Shown piece after piece: positions 34,304-43,675 of a stretch of DNA of 64,000 bases. The stretch covers positions 1 through 64,000 of the forward strand of contig DCIO01000110.1 in NCBI GenBank assembly GCA_002315885.1, read 5' to 3'. Under the pieces are notes generated by a model. It had not been told where the DNA came from, searched no databases, and saw nothing but the letters and a program-made list of their open reading frames with translations. The first letter of the stretch is position 1. Every line of letters begins with the position of its first letter. Origin of the DNA: Lentisphaeria bacterium UBA1724. Lineage in GTDB: Bacteria; Verrucomicrobiota; Lentisphaeria; Oligosphaerales; Oligosphaeraceae. The translations under genes and the position numbers were made by a program.

Positions 34304-35080
34304 TTATCGGCGCAGAGGTAATGTAGTGCGTTGGGCGATTTCGGCTTTGATGCCATCGCAAGTATAGCCGTCGGTATGGACCATGGATGCGATGAGTGCC
34401 GCGTCGGCGTGTGCGGTTTCGAAGGCGTCGATGATGTGGTCCACAGTTCCTGCACCGCCGGATGCGATGACGGGGACGTGGACTGCCTCGGCCACCTTGC
34501 GGGTAATCTCCACTTCGTAGCCATTGCGGACGCCGTCGGTGTCAATGGCATTGAGGCAGATTTCGCCTGCGCCCAGTTCCACGGCGTGCTTTGCCCATTC
34601 CACCACATCCCACTTGGTGGGAGTGCGGTAGCCTTGGATGAAGACCTGGTAGCCCGAGGGAAATTCCTGTGAGACGCCTACCTTCTTGGCATCCAGTCCC
34701 AGCACCACGCATTGGCTGCCGAAGGCGTTGGCGCTGGCGGTGAGGATACTGGGATCCTGGACGGCTAGGGAGTTTAGGGAGACCTTGTCCGCCCCCGCCA
34801 GCAATGCGTTTCGCATGTCTGCGGCGGAGCGGATGCCACCACCCACGCAGAAGGGGATGAAGACCCGCTTCGCGGCATCGGCCACCATCTCGATGTCAAT
34901 GGGGCGGTGTTCCGCGGAGGCGGTGATGTCGTAGAAGACCAGCTCGTCGGCGCCTTCCCGGCAGTATTTGTCCGCCAGTTCCACCACGTCGCCGATGTCC
35001 TTGTTGTCATGGAACTTGACGCCCTTGGTGACGCGGCGGTTAATGACGTCCAAACAGACGATGATTCGTTTCAGCAGCAT
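34304..35080 (-). CDS. hisF: Imidazole glycerol phosphate synthase cyclase subunit
   Basis: Forms imidazole glycerol phosphate and AICAR together with HisH. The 258 residues show LLKRIIVCLDV, TKGVKFHDN, ADELVFYDITAS, CVGGGIRS, the second-half NAIDTDGVRNGYEVEI and ASGGAGTVDH. Catalytic Asp in CLDV and IDTDG are kept. The ATG at 35080 follows GGAGG; another in-frame ATG at 35101 would overlap hisH. Its product AICAR is also a purine intermediate, which explains placement among pur genes. Confidence 0.94.
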   Translation of the reverse strand: MLLKRIIVCLDVINRRVTKGVKFHDNKDIGDVVELADKYCREGADELVFYDITASAEHRPIDIEMVADAAKRVFIPFCVGGGIRSAADMRNALLAGADKVSLNSLAVQDPSILTASANAFGSQCVVLGLDAKKVGVSQEFPSGYQVFIQGYRTPTKWDVVEWAKHAVELGAGEICLNAIDTDGVRNGYEVEITRKVAEAVHVPVIASGGAGTVDHIIDAFETAHADAALIASMVHTDGYTCDGIKAEIAQRTTLPLRR

Positions 35081-35084
35081 CTTC

Positions 35085-35738
35085 CTAGCCCTCCTGTCCA
35101 TCCCATTCCAGGAAATTCTGGAAGAGCTTGAGTCCCCACTGTCCCGAGCGTTCGGGGTGGAATTGGGTGGCGACCAGGTTCTTTCGGGCCGCCACGGAGC
35201 AGAAATGAATCCCGCCGTATTCGGTGATGCCGATGGCTGGTTCTGTGCGCGGCAATTCCGTTGCCGCGTTTGGAACGCAGTAGTACGAGTGAACGAAGTA
35301 GAATGGGGTATCCTGTGGGATGCCCTGGAAGAGCGGGTGTTCCTTCTGGAAGGTCACCGCATTCCAGCCCATCTCGGGAATCTTCAGCTCGGGATGCGCG
35401 GGAAAGTCGAAGCGCTGGACTTTGCCTGGGAAGAATCCCAATGCCTGCTGGCCGCCGTCTTCATCGCTCCAGTCAAAGAGGAGCTGCATGCCGATGCAGA
35501 TGCCCAGCACGGGACGGCCCGCATTGAGGGCATTGGCCAGGAGCCGGTCGTAGCCACGTGCGCGGACGGCGGCCATGGCGCTCTTGGCGGAGCCGTCACC
35601 CGGGAAGATGATTGCGCCTTCGGAGAGTGCCTCGCTGGCGTGGGTTGCCATGACGGGGTCCACGCCGAAGCGCTGGCACGCCAGACGGACGCTGGTCAGA
35701 TTGCCAGCGCCGTAGTCGAGAATTGTGACAGGTGCCAT
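35085..35738 (-). CDS. hisH: Imidazole glycerol phosphate synthase glutaminase subunit
   Basis: Class I glutamine amidotransferase that feeds ammonia to HisF. 217 residues with TILDYGAGNLTSVRLAC, GDGSAKSAM, the nucleophile-elbow GICIGMQLLFD and a C-terminal HPERSG carrying the catalytic His and Glu. The usual PGVGAF segment reads PGDGSA. It lies eight bases after guaA and four bases before hisF. Confidence 0.94.
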   Translation of the reverse strand: MAPVTILDYGAGNLTSVRLACQRFGVDPVMATHASEALSEGAIIFPGDGSAKSAMAAVRARGYDRLLANALNAGRPVLGICIGMQLLFDWSDEDGGQQALGFFPGKVQRFDFPAHPELKIPEMGWNAVTFQKEHPLFQGIPQDTPFYFVHSYYCVPNAATELPRTEPAIGITEYGGIHFCSVAARKNLVATQFHPERSGQWGLKLFQNFLEWDGQEG

Positions 35739-35745
35739 CTAGGGC

Positions 35746-37284
35746 TTACTCCCACTCGATGGTGCTTGGTGGCTTGGAGGTGATGTCCAGCACCACGCGA
35801 TTCAGTCCACGCACTTCGTTGACGATGCGGTTGGAGACGCGTCGCAGGAGGTCGTCGGGCAGGTTGACCCAGTCGGCAGTCATGCCATCCTGGGATTCCA
35901 CCACGCGCAACGCCACCACGTAGTCGTAGGTACGCTGGTCGCCCATGACGCCGACGGTGCGGACGGGCAGGAAGACGCAGAATGCCTGCCAGAGCTTGTA
36001 GTAGAGCCCCGCTTTCTTGACTTCTTCCACGAAGATGTCATCCGCTTCGCGCAGCAAATCCAGAGTGCGCTTGGTGACGGCGCCCAGGTGACGGACGCCC
36101 AGGCCAGGTCCCGGGAAGGGCTGGCGCAGGATGACTTCGTCGGGCAACCCCAGCGCACGGCCTACTTCGCGGACTTCGTCCTTGAAGAGTTTATTCAGTG
36201 GTTCCAGCAGTTTGAACTTCAGGTCCTTTGGGAGGCCGCCCACATTGTGGTGGCTCTTGATCATGGCGGCGGGATTGCCGTTGATGGGCATGGACTCGAT
36301 GACATCGGGGTAGGTGGTACCCTGGGCCAGGAAGGTGGCACCGTCCACGCTACGTGCGGCATCCGCGAAGACCTCGATGAATTCCGCGCCGATGATGTGT
36401 CGTTTGGCCTCGGGTTCATCCACGCCCGCCAGCTTCACCAGGAAGCGGTCGGAGGCGTCGATGTAACGCAGATCCATATTGAAATTGCGTCCGAAGAGCT
36501 CCTGGACGCGCTCGGCTTCGTTCTTGCGGAGGAGGCCGTTGTTGACGAAGATGCAGGTCAGCTGTCGGCCGATTGCCTTGTGGATGAGTGCGGCGGCCAC
36601 GCTGGAATCCACGCCACCGGAGAGTCCTAGGATGACCCGCTCATTGCCCACGGTTTCGCGGATGCGCTTGACGGAGTCCTCGATGAAGGACGCCATATTC
36701 CAGGAGCCCTGGCAACTGCAGATCTTCAGGCAGAAATTACGGAGGATTTGGATGCCGTTGGGGGAATGGACTACCTCGGGATGGAATTGTATGCCGTAGA
36801 GTTTCTTGCCTTTCAGCTGGCATGCGGCGAATTCGCAATTCTGGGTGATGGCCAGGGTCTCGATGGAGGTGGGCTCCATGGTGACTTTGTCGCCGTGGGA
36901 CATCCAGACGGTCTGTTCGGGGGCCATGCCGTCGAAGAGTTCGCCCGCCTTCTGGATGTGCAGTTGCGCACGGCCGTATTCGCGCTCGGGAGCGGAGGAG
37001 ACTGCACCGCCGCTGTATTTTACCAGCAGCTGCATGCCGTAGCAGATGCCCAGGACGGGTATGCCCAGTTCCAGGATGGCGGGATCCAGCTGGGGGGAGC
37101 CCGCGTCATAGACGCTGGCGGGACCGCCGGAGAGGATGATGCCCTTGGGCGCCATGGCCGCGATTTCGGCGGCGGTGGTGTTGCAGGGAATGACCTGGCT
37201 ATAGACGTGGCATTCGCGAATCCGCCGTGCAATCAGCTGGCAGTATTGTGAGCCATAGTCAAGGACTACGATGGTCTCTTCCAT
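35746..37284 (-). CDS. guaA: GMP synthase (glutamine-hydrolysing)
   Basis: Converts XMP to GMP. 512 residues with an N-terminal glutaminase domain (GICYGMQLL nucleophile; FHPEV His-Glu) and an ATP pyrophosphatase domain with GLSGGVDSSV, then the dimerisation domain ending TSKPPSTIEWE. All motifs and the length are standard. Part of the minus-strand purine block, followed by hisH. Confidence 0.97.
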   Translation of the reverse strand: MEETIVVLDYGSQYCQLIARRIRECHVYSQVIPCNTTAAEIAAMAPKGIILSGGPASVYDAGSPQLDPAILELGIPVLGICYGMQLLVKYSGGAVSSAPEREYGRAQLHIQKAGELFDGMAPEQTVWMSHGDKVTMEPTSIETLAITQNCEFAACQLKGKKLYGIQFHPEVVHSPNGIQILRNFCLKICSCQGSWNMASFIEDSVKRIRETVGNERVILGLSGGVDSSVAAALIHKAIGRQLTCIFVNNGLLRKNEAERVQELFGRNFNMDLRYIDASDRFLVKLAGVDEPEAKRHIIGAEFIEVFADAARSVDGATFLAQGTTYPDVIESMPINGNPAAMIKSHHNVGGLPKDLKFKLLEPLNKLFKDEVREVGRALGLPDEVILRQPFPGPGLGVRHLGAVTKRTLDLLREADDIFVEEVKKAGLYYKLWQAFCVFLPVRTVGVMGDQRTYDYVVALRVVESQDGMTADWVNLPDDLLRRVSNRIVNEVRGLNRVVLDITSKPPSTIEWE

Positions 37285-37337
37285 AGGTGTATCTCAGAAG
37301 CAATGAAAAAACAGATTTGCCCGAAAAATCAGTATGG

Positions 37338-38774
37338 CTAGATGGTCACGGCGTTGCCGGCGACGGCCTGCTGGGCATTCTCGGCCAGGAAGGGCTTGAC
37401 TTCCTCGGCCAGGAATTCCGCCACCTGCTGTGGGGCGCGGCCCACATACTTTTCGGGACGGAGGGTTTCGGAAAGGTCCAGATTGACCTTGGCGAAATGG
37501 GGATCCTTGGCCAGGCGCTCCAGCAGGTCGTTGTCACCGCCGTCAATCTTGACGTGTGCGGCTGCGGCCTGTGCGTTGGCGCGGATGACTTCGTGGAGTT
37601 CCTGACGGTCGCCGCCTGCCTTGACGGCGTCCATCATGATGTTTTCGGAAGCCATGAAGGGCAGTTCTGCCGCCAGGCGCTTTGCGATGACCTTGGGATA
37701 GACCACCAGGCCATTGGAGACATTGGCGAAGAGGTCCAGGATGCCGTCCACTGCCAGGAATGCCTCTGCCACGGCGATGCGCTTGTTGGCGGAGTCATCC
37801 AGGGTCCGTTCGAACCACTGTGTGGCCACGGTGATGGCGGGATTCAGGGCATCGCAGATGACATAGCGGGAGATGGAGGCGATGCGCTCACTGCGCATGG
37901 GGTTCCGCTTGTATGCCATGGCGGAGGAGCCAATCTGGGATTTTTCGAAGGGCTCTTCCACTTCCTTTAGGTGCTGAAGCAGACGGATGTCGTTGGAGAA
38001 CTTGGTTGCGGTCTGTGCGATGCCGGAGAGCACATTCAGGATGCGGGCATCAATCTTGCGGGAATAGGTCTGGCCGGAGACCGCGTAGCAGCCCGGGAAG
38101 CCCAGTTTTTCCGCAATCATGGCGTCCAGTTTGCGGCACTTGGCGTGGTCCCCATTGAAGAGTTCCAGGAAGCTGGCCTGGGTGCCGGTGGTGCCCTTGC
38201 TGCCCAGGAGCTTCAGGCCATTCATCACGTAATCCAGGTCCGCGATGTCGGAGAGGACATCCTGGAGCCAGAGGGTGGCGCGCTTGCCCACGGTGGTGGG
38301 CTGTGCGGGCTGGAAGTGTGTGAATGCCAGGGTGGGCATGTCGGCATACTTCTCGGCGAAGGCCGCCAGGTTCTCCACCACGGTGACCAGCTTTCCACGC
38401 AGGAGTTTCAGGCCTTCCCGCATGATGATCAGGTCGGTGTTATCACCAACATAGCAGGAGGTAGCTCCCAGATGGATGATGCCCTTCGCCTTGGGGCACA
38501 GCTCGCCGTAGGCAAAGACGTGGCTCATCACATCGTGACGGACAATCTTCTCGCGGGCCTCGGCCACCTCGAAGTTGATGTCTTCCACATGGGCACGCAA
38601 CTCCTCAAGCTGCTCGTCGGTGATGGAAAGACCCAGGGATTGCTCGGATTCCGCCAGGGCAATCCACAGCTTGCGCCAGGTGGAGAACTTGTGCTGCTCC
38701 GAGAAGATGCGCTGCATCTCCTTGCTTGCGTATCGGACGGAGAAGGGACTCTGGAAGGTATCGTGGTTGGACAT
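37338..38774 (-). CDS. purB: Adenylosuccinate lyase
   Basis: Cleaves SAICAR and adenylosuccinate, releasing fumarate. 478 residues of the fumarase/aspartase superfamily, with HLGATSCYVGDN, TSHFQPAQPTT-like THFQPAQPTTVGKRA and the signature IGSSAMAYKRNPMRSE carrying the catalytic Ser loop. The palindromic element lies about 10 bases upstream of its start codon, where a ribosome-binding site would be expected; none is visible. Confidence 0.95.
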   Translation of the reverse strand: MSNHDTFQSPFSVRYASKEMQRIFSEQHKFSTWRKLWIALAESEQSLGLSITDEQLEELRAHVEDINFEVAEAREKIVRHDVMSHVFAYGELCPKAKGIIHLGATSCYVGDNTDLIIMREGLKLLRGKLVTVVENLAAFAEKYADMPTLAFTHFQPAQPTTVGKRATLWLQDVLSDIADLDYVMNGLKLLGSKGTTGTQASFLELFNGDHAKCRKLDAMIAEKLGFPGCYAVSGQTYSRKIDARILNVLSGIAQTATKFSNDIRLLQHLKEVEEPFEKSQIGSSAMAYKRNPMRSERIASISRYVICDALNPAITVATQWFERTLDDSANKRIAVAEAFLAVDGILDLFANVSNGLVVYPKVIAKRLAAELPFMASENIMMDAVKAGGDRQELHEVIRANAQAAAAHVKIDGGDNDLLERLAKDPHFAKVNLDLSETLRPEKYVGRAPQQVAEFLAEEVKPFLAENAQQAVAGNAVTI

Positions 38775-38782
38775 GGCTTAAT

Positions 38783-38812
38783 TTCGCGCTAAAGCGCTCA
38801 CACAGGACAGAA
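38783..38812. repeat. Palindromic element in the purB 5' flank
   Basis: CGCGCTAAAGCGC followed by TCACACAGGACAGAA, a truncated copy of the element found inside the GH106-like gene. It begins nine bases upstream of the purB ATG, so the transcript leader would contain the hairpin. Confidence 0.8.
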
Positions 38813-38891
38813 AATTGGTATGCGGAATGAGTTACGGATGGGGAGATGTCCCCATACTCCTCTTTTACTCAATGCTTCATGATTTCTACTT

Positions 38892-38926
38892 CATTAAGCA
38901 TTGAGCATTAAGCATTAAGCATTGAA
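38892..38926. repeat. 7-bp short tandem repeat array (CATTAAG/CATTGAG)
   Basis: Five heptamers matching the array at 127-162, ending at the purC stop codon, between purC and purB. Confidence 0.85.
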
Positions 38927-39817
38927 TTATGCCTTCAGTTTTGCCAGGGCGCCTTCGTACTTCTCCACGGTCTTGGCGACGATTTCGGGAGGCAGTTCGG
39001 GGGCGGGGGGCTGGTGGTTGAAGTGGATGGAATCCAGGTAGTCGCGGACAAACTGCTTGTCCAGGCTGGGGGGATTCTTTCCGGGGGCGTAGGATTCCTG
39101 TGGCCAGAAGCGGCTGGAGTCGGGAGTGAGGACCTCGTCCGCCAGGACCAGCTCGCCATTTTCGTCCACGCCGAATTCGAATTTGGTATCTGCGATGATG
39201 ATACCGCGGGCGCGTGCGTAGTCTGCGGCCTGGAGATAGAGGGAGATGGATGCCTCCTTCAGGGCGGTAGCCAGGTCGTCACCGATGACCTTCTTCAGTT
39301 CATCGAAGGTGATTGCCATGTCGTGGCCGGACTCTTCCTTGGTGGTGGGAGTGAAGATGGGCTCGTCCAGCTTGTCGGCGTTGACATAGCCCTCACGGAG
39401 CTGGATGCCGCAGACCTTGCCGGTCTTGGTGTAGCTCTCATAACCGGAGCCAGTCAGATAGCCTCGGACGATGCACTCCACGGGGAGCATCTTGAGCTTC
39501 TTGACGATCATGGAACGTCCGTCCAGGTCCTTGGCGTACTTCTGGAGCACGGCGGGATACTTGGTCACGTCGGCGGTGATCAGGTGGTTCTTCAGGCCAG
39601 TCAGGATGGAGAACCAGTTCAGGCTCACCTGGGTCAGGACCTTGCCTTTGCCGGGAATGCCGTTGGGCATGATGCAGTCGAAAGCGCTGATGCGGTCGGT
39701 GGCCACGAAGAGCAGGCTGTCGCCCAAATCAAAGACGTCACGGACTTTGCCAGTCTTGGGGGCGGAAATCTCGGGGATGCAAGTGCCCAGCAGGGCGCCA
39801 TTCTTGTCGTAGTTCAT
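38927..39817 (-). CDS. purC: Phosphoribosylaminoimidazole-succinocarboxamide synthase
   Basis: Joins CAIR and aspartate to make SAICAR. 296 residues, the longer type, with GKVRDVFDLGDSLLFVATDRISAFD, CIVRGYLTGSG, IADTKFEFGVDENGELVLADE and LTPDSSRFW. Upstream lies AAGGAG before the ATG. First gene of the purine block, divergent from the cupin regulator gene. Confidence 0.96.
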   Translation of the reverse strand: MNYDKNGALLGTCIPEISAPKTGKVRDVFDLGDSLLFVATDRISAFDCIMPNGIPGKGKVLTQVSLNWFSILTGLKNHLITADVTKYPAVLQKYAKDLDGRSMIVKKLKMLPVECIVRGYLTGSGYESYTKTGKVCGIQLREGYVNADKLDEPIFTPTTKEESGHDMAITFDELKKVIGDDLATALKEASISLYLQAADYARARGIIIADTKFEFGVDENGELVLADEVLTPDSSRFWPQESYAPGKNPPSLDKQFVRDYLDSIHFNHQPPAPELPPEIVAKTVEKYEGALAKLKA

Positions 39818-40218
39818 GGTAAAAAGGAGTGGTGTTGTGTATGAAACGAAAACAGAAATTCCGGAAAATACTAAATGTATTACTTAATCAAAAGATTATC
39901 GGGCAGTTTCGGGAAAAGAGCATAGAGAATATTGCCAGAATATTGTTAAATTTGATACTATTTGGGTGATTAGGTTGTGGGTGCTTTCGACGATGACGAA
40001 GTTGGGCAGAAAGGAACGCATGTACAGGACTGTGTGCATCTTGACCGCAATTTCGACAATGTCTCTTCTTCTGACAGGAATTCGGTATGAATGGAGAAGG
40101 TCTGGAGGGAAATCCCCCTGTATGCCGTCCCGTAACGGAGATTGGTATTACATTACCTTGTTTTACAAAAACAGTTCCCATCTCTATTCCCAACTGAACT
40201 TCTGTTAACGACTGAACT
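39818..40218. other. 401-base gap between purC and the cupin regulator gene
   Basis: Divergent intergenic region that must hold both promoters. A TAGTAT hexamer near 39872 on the minus strand could be the purC -10 element. Two short open frames (39966-40208 plus, 39888-40193 minus) have no recognisable features or good ribosome-binding sites. I see no riboswitch or RNA gene. Confidence 0.35.
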
Positions 40219-40776
40219 ATGGCACAGGATTTGAATCATGAAATCGCAGAACGCATCTGCGAACTACGCGACCTACAGGAAGTTACCATTGTTGAGATGG
40301 CCGAGAAACTCGGTGTTTCCGAAGAGACCTACCGCAAGATGGAAAGCGGTTCCGAGGACTTGTCCGTCAGCTGCCTGAATGAAATCGCGCAGATTCTGAA
40401 GGTGGATCTCTCCCTGTTGCTGACGGGTAAGGAGTCCCACTCCATCGCCTTTACGGTGACGCGCGCGGGTAAGGGCGTGCAGGTCAACCGCCGTAAGCAG
40501 TATCAGTATTCCGCACTTTTCCCGCATTTCAAGGGCAAGGTCATTGAGCCGCTTCTGGTATCCTGCCCCAGCAAAGGCGAAGACGCATCCGTGGCGCTGA
40601 ACTCCCATCCTGGTCAGGAAATGGACTATGTCCTGGAAGGCAAGCTGAAGATTGTCCTCTGTGGCAATGAAATCGTCCTGGGCCCTGGTGACAGCATCTA
40701 CTTCGATTCCAGCAATCCCCACGGCATGGCCGCTGTCGGCGACTGCCCTGCGAAATTCATCGCCATCGTCATCTAG
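40219..40776 (+). CDS. XRE-family regulator with cupin sensor domain
   Basis: 185 residues: an N-terminal helix-turn-helix (VEMAEKLGVSEETYRKMESG) and a C-terminal cupin barrel (EMDYVLEGKLKIVLCGNEIVLGPGDSIYFDSSNPHG). This architecture binds a small ligand and regulates neighbouring genes. The acyl-CoA synthetase gene 76 bases downstream is the probable partner, a pairing also seen in other anaerobes. Confidence 0.88.
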   Translation: MAQDLNHEIAERICELRDLQEVTIVEMAEKLGVSEETYRKMESGSEDLSVSCLNEIAQILKVDLSLLLTGKESHSIAFTVTRAGKGVQVNRRKQYQYSALFPHFKGKVIEPLLVSCPSKGEDASVALNSHPGQEMDYVLEGKLKIVLCGNEIVLGPGDSIYFDSSNPHGMAAVGDCPAKFIAIVI

Positions 40777-40852
40777 GCAACGCGGTTATACGCATTCCGT
40801 TGTTAGACTGCAGTTGCTTTTTGGTTGAATCTTCCAACAAACGATACGCCTT

Positions 40853-42583
40853 ATGTCTCTCCTCTCAAAATTCCTTCCGCGAATTGAATTCGACTCCTAT
40901 CAGGATTTCCTTCACAACTACAAGGTGAATGTCCCTGAACATTTCAATTTCGCATACGATGTGCTGGATTGCTATGCCGACGAGGAACCCGAGCGAGTCG
41001 CATTGGTATGGTGTGACGACAATGGTGAAGAGCAGGTGATTACCTTTGCGGAATTGCGCCGTCGTTGCAATCGTCTGGCGAATCTGCTGAAATCCGAAGG
41101 CATCGGCAAGGGTGACAGCGTCATGCTGGTGTTGAAGAGCCGTCACGAGTTCTGGACGGCGATGATGGCCTGTCACAAAGTGGGCGCTGTTGCGATTCCC
41201 GCCACCCACATGCTGAAGGAGCACGATTTAGTCTACCGTTTCGAATGCGCGGAGGTCAAGGCGCTGATTGCGGTGGAGTCCGACAATCTGCTGGACGAGG
41301 TGGATACCGCGCAGGTCAAGACGGGGGATATCCTGAGGACGAAGATTTGTGTCTCTGGTGCCCGTCCTGGCTGGATTGACTACCACGCGGTGGAGGGGAG
41401 TTACTCCGAGGATTGGTCGACTCCTCCCCGTGCGGAGCGCAACGAATCCGGCGACCCCATGCTGATCTACTTCACCAGTGGCACCAGCGGCAATCCCAAG
41501 ATGGTTCTCCATGCCTACGAGCAGGCCCTGGGCTATATCCTCTGCGGAAAATACTGGCAGAATGTCCAGGATGGCGGTCTGCATTACACCATGGCAGATA
41601 CAGGCTGGGCCAAGTGCGCCTGGGGAAAACTCTACGGACAGTGGATTTCCGGCACGCGGATTTTCGTTTACGACTACGACCGCTTTGATGCGGAGAAGAT
41701 GCTGGAGAAGGTGGTGCAGTACAAGGTGACCTCCTTCTGTGCACCACCCACGGTCTATCGTTTCCTCATCAAGCAGGACCTGAGCCGTTTTGACCTATCC
41801 AACATCAAGTATGCCACCACGGCGGGCGAGCCCCTGAATCCCGAGGTCTACTACCAGTTCCTCCACAAGACTGGACTGAAGATCCGCGAGGGCTTCGGGC
41901 AGACCGAAACCGTGGTTATCGCCGCCAACTGGCCCTGGGATGACCCAAAACCGGGTTCCATGGGACGGCCTTCACCCTCACTGAACCTGGAGTTGGTCGG
42001 TCCCGACAACAAGGTGGTGGAAGCCGGTGAAGAGGGCGAGATGTGCCTCCGCACCGGTGACGGCTATCTGGTGGGACTCTTCCGCGGTTACCATCATGCC
42101 GAGGAACAGACCAAGTCCCGCTGGCATGACGGGTACTACCACGCCGGCGATATGGCATGGCGCGACGAGGACGGATTCCTGTGGTTCATGGGACGCGCCG
42201 ACGATGTGATCAAGACGTCGGGATACCGCGTGGGACCCTTCGAAGTGGAAAGCGCTGTCATGGAGCATCCCTCGGTGCTGGAGTGCGCCATCACGGGCGT
42301 GCCTGACCCCACCCGCGGCCAGGTCATCAAGGCCACCATCGTGCTGACCAAGGGGTATGAGCCTACCGAGGAACTCAAGAAGGAAATCCAGACCTTCGTC
42401 AAGCACAATACCGCGCCTTACAAGTATCCCCGCGTCATCGAATTCGTCAGCGAATTGCCCAAGACGGTCTCGGGGAAGATTCGCCGTCAGGAAATCCGCG
42501 AACAGCAACAGCGCATCTGGGCGGAGGCAGCCGCGAAGGAAGCCGAATACCAGGCGCAGCAGAAGTCCGACGCCGCAAAATAA
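40853..42583 (+). CDS. Acyl-CoA (acetyl-CoA-like) synthetase
   Basis: 576-residue AMP-forming ligase. The P-loop IYFTSGTSGNPKMVLH, GFGQTET, WHDGYYHAGDMAWRDEDGF and the C-terminal LPKTVSGKIRRQEIR with the catalytic Lys are intact. It resembles the medium-chain/acyl-CoA synthetase group (Acsm-like) more than true acetyl-CoA synthetase. Paired with the cupin regulator. It ends 13 bases before a strong terminator. Confidence 0.92.
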   Translation: MSLLSKFLPRIEFDSYQDFLHNYKVNVPEHFNFAYDVLDCYADEEPERVALVWCDDNGEEQVITFAELRRRCNRLANLLKSEGIGKGDSVMLVLKSRHEFWTAMMACHKVGAVAIPATHMLKEHDLVYRFECAEVKALIAVESDNLLDEVDTAQVKTGDILRTKICVSGARPGWIDYHAVEGSYSEDWSTPPRAERNESGDPMLIYFTSGTSGNPKMVLHAYEQALGYILCGKYWQNVQDGGLHYTMADTGWAKCAWGKLYGQWISGTRIFVYDYDRFDAEKMLEKVVQYKVTSFCAPPTVYRFLIKQDLSRFDLSNIKYATTAGEPLNPEVYYQFLHKTGLKIREGFGQTETVVIAANWPWDDPKPGSMGRPSPSLNLELVGPDNKVVEAGEEGEMCLRTGDGYLVGLFRGYHHAEEQTKSRWHDGYYHAGDMAWRDEDGFLWFMGRADDVIKTSGYRVGPFEVESAVMEHPSVLECAITGVPDPTRGQVIKATIVLTKGYEPTEELKKEIQTFVKHNTAPYKYPRVIEFVSELPKTVSGKIRRQEIREQQQRIWAEAAAKEAEYQAQQKSDAAK

Positions 42584-42596
42584 TCCACGCCTCTCG

Positions 42597-42630
42597 AAAG
42601 CCGCCGGAGCTCCTCCGACGGCTTTTTTGT
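42597..42630 (+). terminator. Rho-independent terminator
   Basis: AAAGCCG and CGGCTTT plus CGGAG/CTCCG form a twelve-pair stem with one mismatch, followed by six T. It ends only eight bases before the ATG of the next gene, so that gene needs its own promoter or read-through. Confidence 0.85.
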
Positions 42631-42637
42631 TCCTATC

Positions 42638-43603
42638 ATGTCCTCTCTCTTGAACATATCGCACTTGACGGTGGAATTCGACTCCGATGACGGCGTCGTC
42701 CATGCGGTCAATGACGTCGGCTTCACATTGTCTCCTGGCGAGTCCCTGGGGATTGTGGGGGAATCCGGCTGTGGGAAGTCCGTGACTTCCATGTCAATTC
42801 CTCGGTTGATTCCCTCTCCGCCGGGCCGGACGGTTTCGGGGAGCATTCAATTTGACGGCCGAGAACTGGTCAGCTTGGCACCCAGTGAATTGCGGAAAAT
42901 CCGCGGGGCGGAAATCGGTGTGATCTTCCAGGAACCCATGACCGCGTTGTCGCCTTTGCATCGCATCGGCGACCAGATGCTGGAGACCATCCGACTTCAT
43001 CGAAAAATGGCTGCTGTCCAGGAGCAGGAGTTGATTCTGTCTTGGTTGAAGCGGGTGGGTATCGCGGATCCCTCCCGTTGCCTGAAATCCTTCCCCTTCG
43101 AACTCTCGGGAGGAATGCGCCAGCGAGTGATGATTGCCATGGCGATGCTCCTGGAACCCAAGCTGGTGATCGCCGATGAGCCTACTACCGCTTTGGATGT
43201 GACAATCCAGGCACAGGTGCTGGATCTGCTGCACGAGGTCACTTCTGACAAGACACGCTCCCGGGCGCTGCTGTTGATTACCCACGATTTGGGCGTCATC
43301 TGGGAGATGTGCACTCGTGTGGTGGTGATGTATGCCTCGCGGGTGGTGGAGGAAGCCCCTACTCAGGAACTCTTCCGCAATCCCACTCATCCCTACACCC
43401 AGGGGTTGCTGGAATCCAGTCCCAGCCTTCAGGATGACCCCGCGAATCTCAAGAGCATCCCAGGGAGCGTCCCAAGCCTCCTGCGTCCCCCCGCAGGTTG
43501 CCCCTTCGCCTCCCGTTGCCCCAAGGCCACCGACCAGTGCCGCAAGACGCTGCCTCCCATGCGGGAACTCTCCCCAGGACACCGCGTCGCCTGCTGGGGG
43601 TGA
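42638..43603 (+). CDS. OppD/DppD-type peptide ABC transporter ATPase, orphan
   Basis: 321-residue ATPase of oligopeptide/dipeptide importers. Walker A GESGCGKS, signature LSGGMRQRV, Walker B LVIADEPTTALD and the C-terminal oligopeptide-type CPFASRCPKATDQCRKTLP with its Cys cluster (probably an iron-sulfur site). The usual partner genes (permeases, OppF, binding protein) are absent on both sides. Immediately preceded by a terminator. Confidence 0.92.
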   Translation: MSSLLNISHLTVEFDSDDGVVHAVNDVGFTLSPGESLGIVGESGCGKSVTSMSIPRLIPSPPGRTVSGSIQFDGRELVSLAPSELRKIRGAEIGVIFQEPMTALSPLHRIGDQMLETIRLHRKMAAVQEQELILSWLKRVGIADPSRCLKSFPFELSGGMRQRVMIAMAMLLEPKLVIADEPTTALDVTIQAQVLDLLHEVTSDKTRSRALLLITHDLGVIWEMCTRVVVMYASRVVEEAPTQELFRNPTHPYTQGLLESSPSLQDDPANLKSIPGSVPSLLRPPAGCPFASRCPKATDQCRKTLPPMRELSPGHRVACWG

Positions 43604-43675
43604 GGCGGGGGATTCCCCCACGAAGTTGTCGTATCGTGCTATATTTTCTTGCAAAGAGAAATTCAAGGAACAAAA

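Noticed and set aside
39888..40208. Two short open frames on opposite strands in the purC upstream gap
   Set aside because: They overlap each other, have poor ribosome-binding sites and show no recognisable domain; probably chance.
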